DNA of 64,000 nucleotides from Anaspis maculata (lineage: Eukaryota > Arthropoda > Insecta > Coleoptera > Scraptiidae), in NCBI GenBank assembly GCA_949128115.1, contig OX421962.1, forward strand, positions 99,230,836 to 99,294,835, read 5' to 3'. The notes under the pieces are model-generated. The model made no database searches. It had not been told where the DNA came from and worked only from the letters and a program-made list of their open reading frames with translations. The position numbers and the translations under genes are program-made. Positions 1 through 12,549 of the stretch are shown here, piece by piece (position 1 is the first letter of the stretch; every line of letters begins with the position of its first letter).

Positions 1-3000
1 CTAAGGGGGTTTATTACAAATGAAAACACAAGGGGGCTCAATAAAGGGATCAGGGATCTAAAAATTCCTGTTCCAGCAGAGATCCAAACGCCACGGAAAA
101 ATGCAACGGGGATCAGCAAGGCTTCAAACGATATTGAAAATACAAGGGGGCCTTATGGAGCTTCATATAACTAATGAAGACAGAAGGGGGCTTACTGATG
201 CCCTGATAACCAATAAAAGCCTAAGTGGACCAATTAGGGACCCATACTACACTCGAGAGACAAGAAGGCTCGATAGGTCTCCGAATATCACATAGAGGCA
301 CAAGGTGCTTGCTACTGCTTCGAAAGCCACGAAAAGATGTAGGGGGCTCAGCAGGGCTTCAAAAGACGTTGAAGGAACAAGGGGGCCCACTGGAGCTCTG
401 GATAACACAAGAAGGCAACAGGGGGCTCACTGGAATTCTGATAGTCATGGAAAAACATAAGGGGACTCACTACGTCTCCAAGCTACACTTATGGACACAA
501 TGGGGCTCACTAGGGGTCCAAACTACACTTGCGGGCACAAGGGGGTCCGATAGAGCTCTGTATGTCGAATTAAGGCACAAGGGACTCACACTATATACGG
601 CTTCCTAGGCAAGATGGCTCACTGGAATTCTGAAAGCCACGAAAATACATAAGGGGGCTCACTCGGGGGCTCATTAGGGCTTCAAACGACACAAAAGGCA
701 CAAGGGGCCTAACAAGAAAATGGAAATCACTGAATAATGCAAGGGGGCTCCGTAGAACTTCATATGATATTGGTGACACAAGGGGGCCCAAGGGACTCTT
801 CATAACGAGAAAAGGCAAAAGGGGGCTTACTGTATGGTACTCTAGAAGCCAACACAAGTGGACTGATTAGGACTCCAAACTACACATAAGAGTACAAAGG
901 GGACCCGATGGAACTCCGGAAGCCATGGAAATACAACAAGGGGGCCCAATGAAGCTCTGTATAATCAAAATAGGTAAAAGGAGGCTGATCGGATTTCTGA
1001 GAGCCATGAGAAAACAAAAGGGGGCTCACGGCTCAATAGGATTTTAAACTACACTTGCGGGCACAAGGGGGTCCGATAGGGCAACCTGTCACATAGAGGC
1101 ACAAGGGAGCCCAAGGAGCTTTATATAACAACAGAAGGCAAAAGGGCTCACTGGAATTCCGAAAGCTACGAAAAAACACAAGGGGGCTCATTAGAGCTCC
1201 ATACTACACTTCAAGACACAAGGGGGCCCGATAGGGCTCTGTATATCACATTAAGGCACAAGGTGCTTACTACTGCTCCGAAAGCCACGGAAAGATGTGA
1301 GGGGGCTCAGCAGGGCTTCAAAAGACGTTGAAGATACAAGGGGGCCCATTGGAGCTCTGGATAACACAAGAAGGCAACAGGGGGCTTACTGGAATTCTGA
1401 TGATCATGAAAAAGCACAAGGGGGCTCACTAGGGCTCCAAGCTATACTTATGGACACAAGGGGGCTCACTAGGTCTCCAAACTACACTTGCGGGCACAAG
1501 GGGGTCCGATAGGGTTCCGTATATCACATGAAGGCACAAGGGCTTCCAGCAATGCAAATTCTTGAAGCCACTAAAACACATAAAGGGGCTCATAAGGGCT
1601 CCAAATGACACACACATAGGGCAGAAGGGACCTAACAAAAATCAAGAAATCACGGAAAATTGAAAGGGGGCTCCGTAGAACTTCATATGATATTGGTGAC
1701 ACAAGGGGGCCCAAGGGGCTCTTTATATCAAGAGAAGGCAAAAGGAGACTCACTGTGTAGTACTCTGGAAGCCTATAAAATACAAAAGTGGACTGATTAG
1801 GGCTCGAAACTACGCATAAGGGTACAAGGGGACCCGATAGAGTTCTGTGTAATCAAGTTTACACAATGGGGCCCGATAGGGCTCCGAATATCACATGAAT
1901 GCACAAGGTGTTTACTACTGCTCCGAAAGTCATGGGAAGATGTAAGGAGGCTCAGCAAGGCTTCAAAGGACGTTGAAGAAACAACGGGGCCCAATGGAGC
2001 TCCGAATAACACAAGACGGTAATAAGGGGCTTACTGATGGAATTCTGACAGCCAGACAGAAAACAAGAGGGCTCACTAGCCGCCAAACTACACTTGCGGA
2101 CACAAGGGGGTCCGATAGGGCTCCGCATATCATATAAAGGCACAAGAGACTTACACTAGGGCTTCCAGCAATGCAAGAACGCACAAGCCACGAAAACACA
2201 TAAGGGGGCTCCTTAAGGCTCCAAATGACACATGGGGCACAAGGAAGCTCAATTAAAATTAGAAGGTCACCGAAAAATGCAAAGGGGCTCCGTATTGCTT
2301 CAAGTGATTTTGGTGACACAAGGGGCTCTATTGACCTAAAGAGGGCAAAAGGGGGTTCTCTGGTACCTACTTTGAAAGCCAATATAAACATAAGTGGGCT
2401 CATTAGGGCTCCAAGTTACACATGAGAGCATAAGGGGGTCCGAAAGAAAGGACTTCGAATGACATGACGACACATGGGTGATTACTGTGCTCTGGAAGTA
2501 ACGGAAAATACAAGATGGCTCAGCAGGACTCCAAATCACATGAAAGGCACATTTCGGGGGCCCAATGGAGCATGTATAATTGAATAATACAAGATGGCAC
2601 AAGAGGGCTGAGTGGAATTCTAGAGACCATTGAGCACATAAGGGGGTTCATTAGGGCTCCAAATTATATTTGAAGAAACAAGGGATTTGGGGTCGAATAT
2701 AACATAAAGGCACAAGGGACTTACTAGTGCTCCTAAAGCCTAGAAAAAGTGCAAGGGGGCTCAACAGAACTTCAAACGGTATTAGAGACTTAAGGGGGGC
2801 CCCATGGAGCTCTGTATAACAAAATAACGCGATATGGGGCTCACTGGCACCTACTCCGAAAGTCATGAAAGAACATACAGAGGCTCAACGGGGCTCAAAC
2901 TACACCTGAAGGCACAATGGGGCCGATAGAGCCCCGAACATGCCATGACGGCATAACGCTGCTTGCTGCTCTGGAATTTATGGAAAATGCAAGGGGGCTC

Positions 3001-3365
3001 AGCAGGGCTTCAAATTACGTTGAATACAGAATAAGGGGGCCCAGTGGAGCTCTTGATAACGCAAGACTGCAAAAGAGGCCTTAATGGAAATCTGAAAGCA
3101 ATGAAAAACATAAGAGGACTCATTAGAGCTCAAAAATTATACTAGAGAAGATGAGGGGTCCGATGGGAGCCAAATATCTCATGAAGGTACAAGGGGCTCA
3201 CTGGTGCTCCCAAAGCTCGGTGTACTAGCAGAAATTCTCGGAATAATGCAAGGGGACTAAGCAGAGCTTCAAAGACCTGAAGAAACTAGCGTGCGCCGTA
3301 GAGCTCTAAATACTACAAAAAGGCATAAGGGGGCTTACCAAAGTTCTAAAAGCAACAAGGAAATA
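1..3365. repeat. Higher-order satellite array (~40-bp monomer, ~240-bp hexamer)
   Basis: Diverged monomers of about 40 bp, each starting near CACAAGGGGG, fill the stretch and run off the left edge. Successive monomers belong to about six recurring types, recognised by cores such as GCTCAGCAGGGCTTC, GGAGCTCTGGATAACAC and GTCCGATAGGG. Type order repeats about every 240 bp: the CAGCA type lies near 105 and 343, and the CTACTGCT type near 299, 1257 and 1903 (multiples of ~40). Divergence increases toward 3365. Because 240 is a multiple of 3, minus-strand frames stay open over several monomers (591-857, 1963-2403), but they resemble no known protein. I read this as a satellite, not a gene. Confidence 0.9.
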
Positions 3366-3409
3366 CTAAAGATTTGTTTGAGTTAAGACAAAGGGCAAAA
3401 CATTATTTT

Positions 3410-3513
3410 GCGACGAATTGTCCGCGAGACGAATTGTCCGCGGGACGAAATGTTCGCGACAGTTTGGCCGCGGGACGAATTGTTCGCGACAATTTGGCCG
3501 CGGGACGAATTGT
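3410..3513. repeat. Short GC-rich tandem repeat (GGGACGAATTGT type)
   Basis: About four imperfect units of roughly 25-30 bp, alternating GGGACGAATTGT and CGCGACAATTTGG. It directly follows the satellite. The unit is itself partly palindromic around GAATTG. 3514-3785 holds nothing recognisable. Confidence 0.8.
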
Positions 3514-3785
3514 CCGGTCACGACTTTCAATTATGCAAAAAATCTGGGATTTAAGCTTTCACTTGGTCATCAATCCTGCACAGGATGGAAGGAGAAATCT
3601 GACTTCATCCAGATGAATCATGACCTGACCTCCTAAAATCCCCTCTTTACCAAAGGCATTGTTTAATTCCTAAGGCTACCATCTTATCTGTTGAATTGGG
3701 TTTCTCGAAAGCGTAATAATTATTGCCTTAGTGTCAAAAATATTGCAGAACCGCGCTCCCGCAACTAATTTTCTAAATAGTAACT

Positions 3786-4032
3786 TTCGAATAGTCCAAC
3801 TTTACTTTTCGAACAATTGCTCGTTCGAATAACTGACTATTCGGAAAATTGATTTTCGAATAATTTGTTTTCGAATAATTGTTATTTCGAATAATTGATA
3901 CTTTCGAACAATTGATTTCGAATAATTGTTTTTCGGATAATTGCTTTTCGAATAATTGCTATTTTCGAACAATTGATTTCGAATAATTGTTTTCGAAAAA
4001 TTTATTTCGAACAATTGATTTCGAATAATTTA
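3786..4032. repeat. AT-rich minisatellite, TTCGAATAATTG unit
   Basis: About 15 imperfect copies of a 12-17-bp unit with core TTCGAATAATTG or TTCGAACAATTG. The core is nearly self-complementary, so single strands could fold. Open frames across it, on both strands, are repeat artefacts. Confidence 0.85.
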
Positions 4033-4348
4033 CCGGACACGGTCAACCTTGGCGATGAGTCGTGGAAGCGGCTTGTCTACCTTCCAGGGACACAAACAAA
4101 TAATACCGGAATCATAGTGTTTCCATCACCATTTTCAATAACTCAGTTTTTTTTCAAGATATTCGGATGAAATTCGGTGGAACCATAGAGAGTAAATAAG
4201 TGAGGAAGAGAATGCCGTGTGCTGCCACCGTCCTTGCCTGCTGTATTCAAAAATACGACATTCAACTGTTCTCCTCCTTATGACCGCCATCTTGAATCCA
4301 TCCATTATTGGATAACTGGAAAATCAAATGGCAATACAAATTATGGTC
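4033..4348. other. No feature recognised
   Basis: Moderately AT-rich single-copy-looking DNA without a convincing frame, splice pattern or repeat. Confidence 0.6.
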
Positions 4349-4973
4349 TTAACCCTTAGATACCCAAGCTACGCAAATCTACGTTGAGACCCAAGCGGAG
4401 TCACTAGGGTCCCCCGCCAATTTTTCAAAAATTTTACGTGCCAGATAGTGCCAAATTATTCAAAACACTTGATAACTCCATAATAACCACTTGGCCGTTA
4501 TTATAGTGAACGATTTTACTAGATATTGAAAAGAAATTGGAAGACATTTTTATAAATTTGGAAATAGTCTCAACACACTGACTGTCCACTTAAAAAGAAG
4601 AGAATATGACTGAAAATGAGCCAAAAATAGATTATTCTCTCATAGCACAATCAACAGACATGAAAGCAGTAATGTTTCGCCAATGGGCATCGCAAAATTT
4701 TTTTCGACAAGTATCGCAGGCCATTTTGCATGCTAAATTATTAAAATCACATAGATACCCAAGTGGGGTACTTGGGGGCCCACTCACCTTATTTGTCCAA
4801 GTTATTTCACACCTGTGCTGAAATTTTCAAAATTTGACATTGAGACTCAGGCCCACATTCCATTTGACAAATAGCTGTGAATTGGATTGCCTACTCCCAC
4901 ATACGAAAAAGTTACAGCCAATTTTCCGAATGTGGGGGACCCAGGTTACCCCGCTTGGGGATCTAAGGGTTAA
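4349..4973. mobile_element. piggyBac-like MITE with TTAA target duplication
   Basis: The element spans 4353-4969 and is flanked on both sides by TTAA (4349-4352 and 4970-4973), the signature of piggyBac-superfamily insertion. Its ends are inverted: left CCCTTAGATACCCAAG, right CTTGGGGATCTAAGGG. A third copy of the terminal sequence lies inside near 4753-4785 (AGATACCCAAG, then a GGGGTACTTGGG stretch), in the same orientation as the left end. At 617 bp it is far too short for a transposase. The 71-codon frame at 4606-4821 resembles nothing known. Superfamily assignment rests on TTAA plus CCC-initial termini. Confidence 0.85.
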
Positions 4974-6224
4974 GGAATAATACAGATGCAAAAATAGCTA
5001 TATTCAGTGAGCAACTTCTCTTCAATTGACCAAAAAGAGCTGTAGCAGGACCATTGGACACATTTTCACGAGTTTCACAGAGCTTTGGCGCTCACCATGG
5101 TCAAAATGACCATTGGATAGATGGAGGAGGGTGTTTAAAATTATCCTCTATCTTTTTCGAAGTGGGATATAAAACCATTTTGATTCAAATTGAGTCTTTC
5201 CTGAAATAGCCTGAAAATATTCTGAAAAAAATGGGTAGTTCACTATAAAATTTTATGCTTCCAAATAGCCGGGATTATAGTCAATTGAAAAGGATTTACT
5301 CACTGGGAATGGTTATTTTTGCACTAAGATTATTGCCTATGACCATTATCATTAGTACAGATCAATTCCTTACTTATTCAATACTGGGTGGCTTCAAGAT
5401 GGCGGCCATGAGAAGAAAAAGAGTTGACGGTCATATTTTCGAAGATAGTGGACAGGGACAGGGACAATAGCAACAAACGGCATTCCATTCTTGACCTTAC
5501 CCTTGTAAGGACTACCGAATTTCACTGAAATATCTTAGGAAATCACCTCGGAAATTACTGATTTGTGAAAACATGTGAATTTACATGAAACTGACCACTA
5601 ATTTCAGGATTTTTCTGAAACGGCTAAAAATATGGAGACGCGGTTCATTTCATTTTTACAAACAATTGTGGGTATATTGTGACTTTCATGACTCCAACTT
5701 TTTTGGTTCAGGGGTTGGAATTTTTGAATTATATAACACCCTGTATACGGCGTCTGCAAGGAGATTCACCATGACATCACCTCTTAAAAGTTGCTCACGG
5801 GTCTAATGAACATTTTGTGACAAGTCTCATCGCTTGATCATTCTTTGCAAGGTTGTAGCCCCGTAACGTTCGGACTAACTGTGATTCCGCTGATTTCTGT
5901 TTGTGCCCCTGAAAGATGAGCAACCCGCTGCCACAACTCATCGCCAAGGTCGATATGGCCGTAACTAGTAAATGTCAAGTGGAGGACCAATCCCGGCCCA
6001 TGAAAGTCATCGAAACGAACGATTTGTTGAGGTTTTGGAATCTACCCCTGTTAGATAGACAATTCGCTATACTGCTGCTCTTCCAGGTTTGCAACCTTGT
6101 TTCCACTTCTTAAAAGTAAGCTGAGAGTATGTACTACAACTCTGCCAAGTTGGAATGCTCTAGAATAAAATGCAAGGTAGGTCTCAAAGTCGTCCACTAA
6201 CCGCCGCACTATGGGTCGGCCCCA
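4974..6224. other. No gene recognised; unique-looking DNA
   Basis: AT-rich sequence. An ACACCCTGTATAC stretch near 5739-5751 matches the kind of terminal motif seen on mariner-like elements, but I found no matching opposite end. Short frames at 5255-5470 and 5916-6113 lack support. Confidence 0.5.
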
Positions 6225-6345
6225 CTCGATGATCATCGGCCAAGCGGTTCCAAAAGCGGGAAACGTAATTTGATTCACACAAGTTGAATTGAAGTAAATA
6301 TAATGGGTTGTCTACCCATTCAGGGGGTCAAGAAGATAGCTGGGG
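6225..6345 (+). repeat. Dispersed repeat copy 1 (mate at 61118-61235, inverted)
   Basis: Starts TGATCATCGGCCAAGCGG and ends near ATAGCTGGGGT. The reverse complement of 61118-61235 matches across the whole length with scattered substitutions and small indels, including the block TAATGGGTTG. Similarity stops at both ends in both copies, so it is a short interspersed fragment. No coding potential. Confidence 0.75.
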
Positions 6346-6751
6346 TACTCATGCTGAGAGTTCTTAGCGCTGGCAGTGTTGACACTGTTGACAGAGCCTG
6401 GCATTTTAGCGAGAGAATTTGACAGTTCAGCGAGAGATGGAATAGATTCCAGCGGATGCGACCGTGAAAAGTTTGTGCAACACAAGACATCTCCTGGTCG
6501 ATGAGGTCAGACGAGCCGGCCGCAAGAAATATTATATTGTCAAAGACTGAAAACTGAGACTCATCTATTCACAGGCGAATATTGCAAATCATACGGGTGA
6601 AAAAATGGGCGGCATTTCGTGAGAGCTGTAGGTTATCAAAGATGGGTGTTTGACTTTTGACGTCATATTACATCACGCTGTGCTGGCTTACTTTGACAAT
6701 ATAGCGCGAATGTCTTTTTTGTTTTGGTATTCTCGTGCATTTCTCTAGTAC
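6346..6751. other. No feature recognised
   Basis: Nothing beyond short low-complexity runs between the dispersed repeat and the foldback element. Confidence 0.5.
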
Positions 6752-8240
6752 TAGTGGGGTTGGTAGGCATTCCTATACGGCATTTAATGATACAGAAAAT
6801 TCCTTCTGCATGAGTGTTCTACAAGCCCTAACGAACGATATTAGAAGGAGAAGCACAAAAACTTCCCCTTAGGGGGGCCGCAGGGGGCCCTGTCAAGTTG
6901 ACGGTCCAAGAACTCTTACCGAACCATCTTTCAATTTCGTTGTATCACTCAAATGGGGATGATGTGACTCCATTGTGAATCTCGATGGCATTGGTCGCCA
7001 TGTCTCTTTCATCCTTCATGCTTGAAAAAATAATTTCTTCGGGAGGTCAGAGAAATCACTTTTTATTTTTTTATACATACAAGAGGACGCGAAGTTGGTC
7101 TGTTTTGTGTCTTAACCTGTTATTTGGCATTCCCAAAATCCTATTATGAAGTCAGTTTTTCAAATTCTCGATTTTGGGTTGATTGGTAGGCTAAGAAGTA
7201 GGTATTTTTCAACATCCAGTTCAGACGTACTTTTTTCAGTGTCCAACTGAAGATTATTGAAATAATCGCAGAGGTGGATGGACTGAACTCTTTTCTAAAC
7301 ATTATGTCGAGAAAATCAATCCTTAACCGCACATGGAGAGTACACAAATTATTTTTCTTCCGGTCGGTCAAATTGCGGTGCCTACTACGCCCGTCAGGGA
7401 GAACGCTGAGCATCGCCAGACTAAACTAGTATGAAAACAGCCTAAACGAATTCAAAACTGCATGAAACACTCATTATGTGGTTCGACATTCAATTCTGAG
7501 TCAGCACTCAGAGTTTTAGTCAGTTTTGAATTTGTTTAGGCTGTTTTCATACTAAATTAGGCTGGCGATGCTCAGCGTTCTCCCTGACGGGCGTAGTAGG
7601 CATCGCAATTCGACCGACTGAAAGGAAGATAATTTGTGTACTCTCTATGCGCGGTTTAGAATTGATTTTCTCGACATAATGTTGAGGAAATAGTTCATTG
7701 TGTCCACCTCTGATGATGATTTCAATAATCTTCAGTTGGACACTGAAAAAAGTACGTCTGAACTGGATGTTAAAAAATACCTACTTCTTAGCCTACCAAT
7801 CAACCCAAAATCGAGAATTTGAAAAACTGACTTCATAATAGGATTTTGGGAATGCCAAATAACAGGTTAAGACCCAAAACAGACCAACTTCGCGTTCTCT
7901 TGTATGTATAAAAAAATAAAAAGTGATTTCTCTGACCTCCCGAAGAAATTATTTTTTCAAGCATGAAGGATGAAAGAGACATGGCGACCAATGCCATCGA
8001 GATTCACAATGGAGTCACATCATCCCTATTTCAGTGATACAACGAAATTGAAAGATGGTTTGGAAGGAGTTCCTGGACCGTCAACTTGACAGGGCCCCCT
8101 GCGGTCCCCCTAAGGAGAAGCTTTTGTGCTTCCCCTTCTTATATCCTTCGTTAAATCTTGTAGAATACTCATGCTAAAGGAATTTTCTGTATCATTGAAT
8201 GCCGCATAGTACCGTTTTTTAATGTCTACCGAACCCACTA
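6752..8240. mobile_element. Long palindromic (foldback) element A
   Basis: Two arms, 6752-7460 and 7521-8240, are reverse complements with scattered mismatches and share a 60-nt spacer. Examples: CCTACTACGCCCGTCAGGG near 7380 against CCCTGACGGGCGTAGTAGG near 7583, and the outer ends TAGTGGGGTTGGTAGG and CCGAACCCACTA. Frames such as 7144-7413 (minus) occur in both arms and show no recognisable domain. No target duplication is obvious. It may be a foldback-type transposon or a local inverted duplication. Confidence 0.85.
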
Positions 8241-11200
8241 TACAGGAAGCCGGCAGCATTGAATTTTAAAAATTCAGGAAGAATTATTAGAACTCAAGAC
8301 CAAACTAAATAAACACTCTTCTGCATGTCTGCACATTTCATTTGAATAAATAAAGAGCCTTCCGCCGTATTCTCTTTTTCGACACGAGAAATCACCGCGT
8401 GTAGCTATAGGTACGGACATTTGAAACTTTCCGTCTTCAAGCTCATGCATTTTCCAAACTTTCGCCTCTGCTCTCCCAAATTTTCGTTTGTGTTTACTGT
8501 TTGTCTCTCATTTAGCAAAATAAACACGCCTCCATTCCTCCATACATAGTCAACTTCCGACTTCCGCGCGCCCTTAACTTCGCATACTCGCGAGCTCTGC
8601 TGCTGCTTCGCCAAGTTCATGTATTGAAATATTCATATACAATATTTATATATAAATATATACGGCTTCGGCACATAATAGGGCCTACTTTATGCACAAA
8701 GAAATTGTATTTCGGGACGAAGCCCATAAATCACCCTGATGCGCGCTGCTCTGTCGGTGAACAAAAAGGCATCGGCAAGCCATCGCATCATCACGCATTG
8801 ACCGAGGAGTTCGGGAGTTTCTCTACTTCAAAATACTCCTTAATACCCGGCGTCTTCTCCCATTACAGGTTTACGTGGTGTGGGCGGATGGTACAATGTT
8901 GGGGGATCAGTGGTATAGTGGTCTCCGGTTCCTGGGTTCCTGCGGATGCGGAACTTTGGGGGAAAGAGGGAGCGACGAAGGGACATGGAGAGGGCAGAAG
9001 AAGGTAAAGTGCCATTCACGAAGGACCGCGCCATTGTTGATACAGCAAAGCCCCGCGCGTCCTTCCGGAGGAATTTTTATCTCTCACTTCCATTTCATCT
9101 CCGAAGCGGCTCATAAGCGGGCGCCGGAATGGGAGGTCAAATGCCGCACCATCATCATCGATGGGGGCGACGAATTTCATGAACGTCATGAATTTTGCAT
9201 GGCAATAAAACGAAATTGGGATTTGTGTAAGCGTTATGTCCGAACCGTTGCCGTTTCCCGCCGTGTAAAAGGATGCTCTCTGCGATGCTGGTGCCGGCAC
9301 ACATACCATCAGGCTGTTTCCAAAAGCGCGCCAGCGAATATGGGAAGGTTTCCGTAGTTCCGTACTGCACGATGACGCGTCCAGAAGATTGAGTGCGACG
9401 GTTCGAATGGAGATTGGAATTTGGTGGTCGGTGATTGAAAAATCTAGACTTGAGTTTCTTTATTTGGCTATTTGGCTCTTCCTTGGATTCACGGCTGAGC
9501 GAAGGAGTACCCATTCACCATTTGTACGATGCAAAATAAAACGGAGCTTCAAGAAAAACATCGAACATCACGACTCATATAGGGCACGCTTTGTGGTCAA
9601 ACAAACAATAATTGCCGGTCAATCCATTCATCTGGATTGGTCCAAAACAATCTGACGTTTTAGCTAAAATGCAAGCACAATGAATGCAGCGGTCGCCACA
9701 TACTTAGTTTTGGGTCAATTTAGTTCCCATCGCTATTACTTCAATACAAACTATTTTGGCATGCTCTTTCAAAAGCGCACTCACGATTATCCTACAATAA
9801 GCTTAATTACTGCATATTACACGTTTTGGCAACAGACTACACGAAATTAAACAAGTAATTGTTGTTACATTATAATAAATAACTGGAACAGACATCGAGA
9901 GAGAATGGTTCTAGCTGTTATTGTTTAGTCTAGCCGTTTTGAATGTTGAATTTCAACTGCATTCATTAATAAATATAAATACGAGAATATATATAAATAA
10001 ATCAGTGAGCTATGGCGATACAGCATTCGTGCGTTATTATAATATTTTAAATTTTATCTCGATTTCGATTCAATGGTGAATGGTAATTTTTGATTGCAAT
10101 AAATGTTCAATTGTTGAAAACGACTGTTTTAGTTATGAGGAACAATTATCACTGTTTTTTTTTCTATTATTCATCATTATTACCGGAAGGTATGACCGAT
10201 AACAACCATGATAAGCACCAATTGGTCACTTTAGTTTACAATAATTATCCTACCCAATCTGCCAATCGAAAGTTAGTTACTATAGACCATTTTTATCTCG
10301 TATCACATTTTGACAAATTTTATTCACAAGATCAAAGAAAACGTTTGAAACGCTTATAGCCATCCAAGTTGAGAAAATATTCAAGTGGACTGATTTTGTG
10401 CCGGTGAGTGTACTAGAATAATGTACTGTTCCAATTCAGCAAATGTTTTTGCGCCATTATTTTTTCGGAAGTAGGTATAGGTCACTGTGGAAATTTGGTG
10501 TTAATACAGCTCCAGCGAGGAAATTCCGCTTGCGTCGCAACCCCAATCAACGCCATTGTTTTAATGAAATCATTTTATTATTTTACTACTTCAATTTTTA
10601 TCGTATGTTATACTAAAAGAGTTCTATCGATAAAATTTTTGATCTCGAAAACTTTGTTTTCAAGAGATTCACCAAATGTGGACTGGTTACTTTATTTTAA
10701 TGAAAACCCGACCGCAAACCCGAGTGACCATCACCTAGTGTGAAATGGTCACTGGTATTTTGTGATTACGTTTGTCAGAATGTGAAAGCTCTCATTTGAT
10801 GGATGATATTTTCTTGAATACAGCGGAAAGTCGCATCCTTATACCATCAATCGCTCCCGCTCACCCTAACTCGACTGATTTTTAACGTCCAAGTAGATTG
10901 AACGGTACATTTTTGTGGAGGGTCATGTTCATTTATTTTGTTTTGTTTGATATTAGATGATTTGATGTTACTTGTAGGGTTAGGGCCGGGTTTTCCACGA
11001 CGGATATGCCTGGATTGTTGTCAATTGTTAACAAGGAACATGTCAGTTATTTGGGTTAGATTCTCTTGCAGGATCCTCGTGTGCACGGGACACGCAATAC
11101 CACCATCTCTATTTTGTATTGTTTTGTATCTTTTTGTATTGTTTTTTATATGTTTTTTTTTTAATTGTTTTTATTATGCCAAAAAACTCGACAGCGGAGC

Positions 11201-11347
11201 CGAGTGACCTAAACCCTATTAGCTGGAGTGGGATTTGCGGAGAATATTCCACAAAACGTAACATTTGATAAAATCTAGAAACGTTTCAAACTCAAATCCA
11301 CCCCACATCCAGAAGAAATGTGGGGTTTACACTAAGAAGTTTACAGA
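8241..11347. other. Intergenic; GC-richer patch 8330-9660, AT-rich remainder
   Basis: 8330-9660 is less AT-rich than its surroundings and has overlapping frames on both strands (8875-9357 plus, 9155-9514 minus), none with a known domain or a plausible splice and poly(A) context. 9660-11347 is AT-rich and shows nothing. The patch could be conserved non-coding DNA or an untranslated exon; I cannot tell from sequence alone. Confidence 0.4.
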
Positions 11348-11857
11348 AGCTTACAAGAAAATGCAATTCTAACGGACGAGTCACAAGAATTCAAAATTCC
11401 ATGACCGACAAAACAAAGTACTCCAGATGAAAAAAATCCTCTTTCTTTGGGCTTTCCATTGATGTGTTGCTGATGTCTGTACCTGGTCCAGTGAGCCAGA
11501 TATTTTGTCTCACAGTCCAGCAATCACAATAATCGGAGTTCATGACGTCACCAAACACACACTTGTCGATTTTAATATCAGCCAGTATTCATTGCTATGG
11601 TGAGTCCAGGTATGGTAAGTGAAAAAGTCCTATAGTAACGGCCAGTGTTAAAATCAACAAGTGTGTGATCGGTGACGTCATGAACTCCGATTATTGTGGT
11701 TGCTGGACTGTAAGACAGAATATCTGGTTTACTGGACCAATGGAAAGTCCAAAGAAACAAGACTCCTTTTCATCTGAAGTACCTACTTTGTTTTGTCGGT
11801 CATGAATTCCCGAATTCTCGTGAATCGTCCGATTAAAATGGGATTTTCTTGGAAGCT
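11348..11857. mobile_element. Short foldback element B
   Basis: Arms 11348-11583 and 11640-11857 are inverted copies around a ~56-nt spacer. Matching blocks include AATCGGAGTTCATGACGTCA (11531-11550) against TGACGTCATGAACTCCGATT, and TTTTGTCGGTCATG near 11790. There is no coding frame of note. It is a non-autonomous inverted-repeat element or a decayed palindrome. Confidence 0.8.
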
Positions 11858-12549
11858 AGAGCACCTACAAGCATTGGCGTCCCCTCAAAAGGAAGCTAAA
11901 AGGTCAGGCTTCTCCCCAATTGAGATTGTTTTTTCTTGCCGTGACATTTTCTGAGGAAATCGCGCTGGACTGTTTTAGCTGGGACACCCTGTATACGAGT
12001 AGCGTGTAAAGGTTCGACCTTCGTGTTTTATCGATATAAAACTGATTTCACTGGTTCAACTCGAAGGTTTCACGCGCACCGATTGGTCAGAAGAATGTTG
12101 TGTGGAATAGTCGCTATAAAACTGATTTTATTGTATTGGTTTAACTTGAAAGTTTCACATAATGTTGTGTGATTTTTCAATAAAAAAAAATGCAGCCAAA
12201 AATATGGAGCGAATTTTGAAACATTTTTTTTGTAGTTCAAAGCCAAATAACTTCGGCTCCTGATGTTTTATGGGAAAATCACTCAGGTCTATCGTGCAAA
12301 ATACTGAAGAGAGTCTACCCTGAAGGAAAAGAGAAATTTTTCGTGTCAACTGGAAGTCTTTGAATGGTGTCCGTAAAATTTGGGGATCTTCGACTGTAAT
12401 CGGCTTTTCGAAACTGTGCAAGTCCCAGAGAGAAGAACAGTCACATCATCAAGAACAAGAGGCTTTGAGAAGAGCATAACCTCCAACGAGGCAAGCCGGG
12501 CAACGCTCTTTCTACAAAGCCGCTGGTAACTGGTACTCATGCAGAGCGC
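11858..12549. other. Intergenic with a short direct repeat
   Basis: An ACACCCTGTATACG motif lies near 11985. Around 12005-12170 a ~95-bp unit occurs twice in direct orientation; both units contain ATAAAACTGATTT followed by TGGTT(C/T)AACT and a TTTCAC block. No gene recognised. Confidence 0.5.

Noticed and set aside
591..2403. Minus-strand protein with SPL/FEAL repeats in the satellite
   Set aside because: The frame breaks repeatedly and follows from the 240-bp period. No start, splice or conservation evidence.
1..3365. CRISPR-like repeat-spacer array
   Set aside because: The ~40-bp units are continuous diverged repeats without conserved repeats separated by unique spacers, and the genome is eukaryotic.
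4606..4821. Transposase remnant in the TTAA-flanked element
   Set aside because: The 71-codon frame shows no recognisable piggyBac motif. The element is more likely non-coding.
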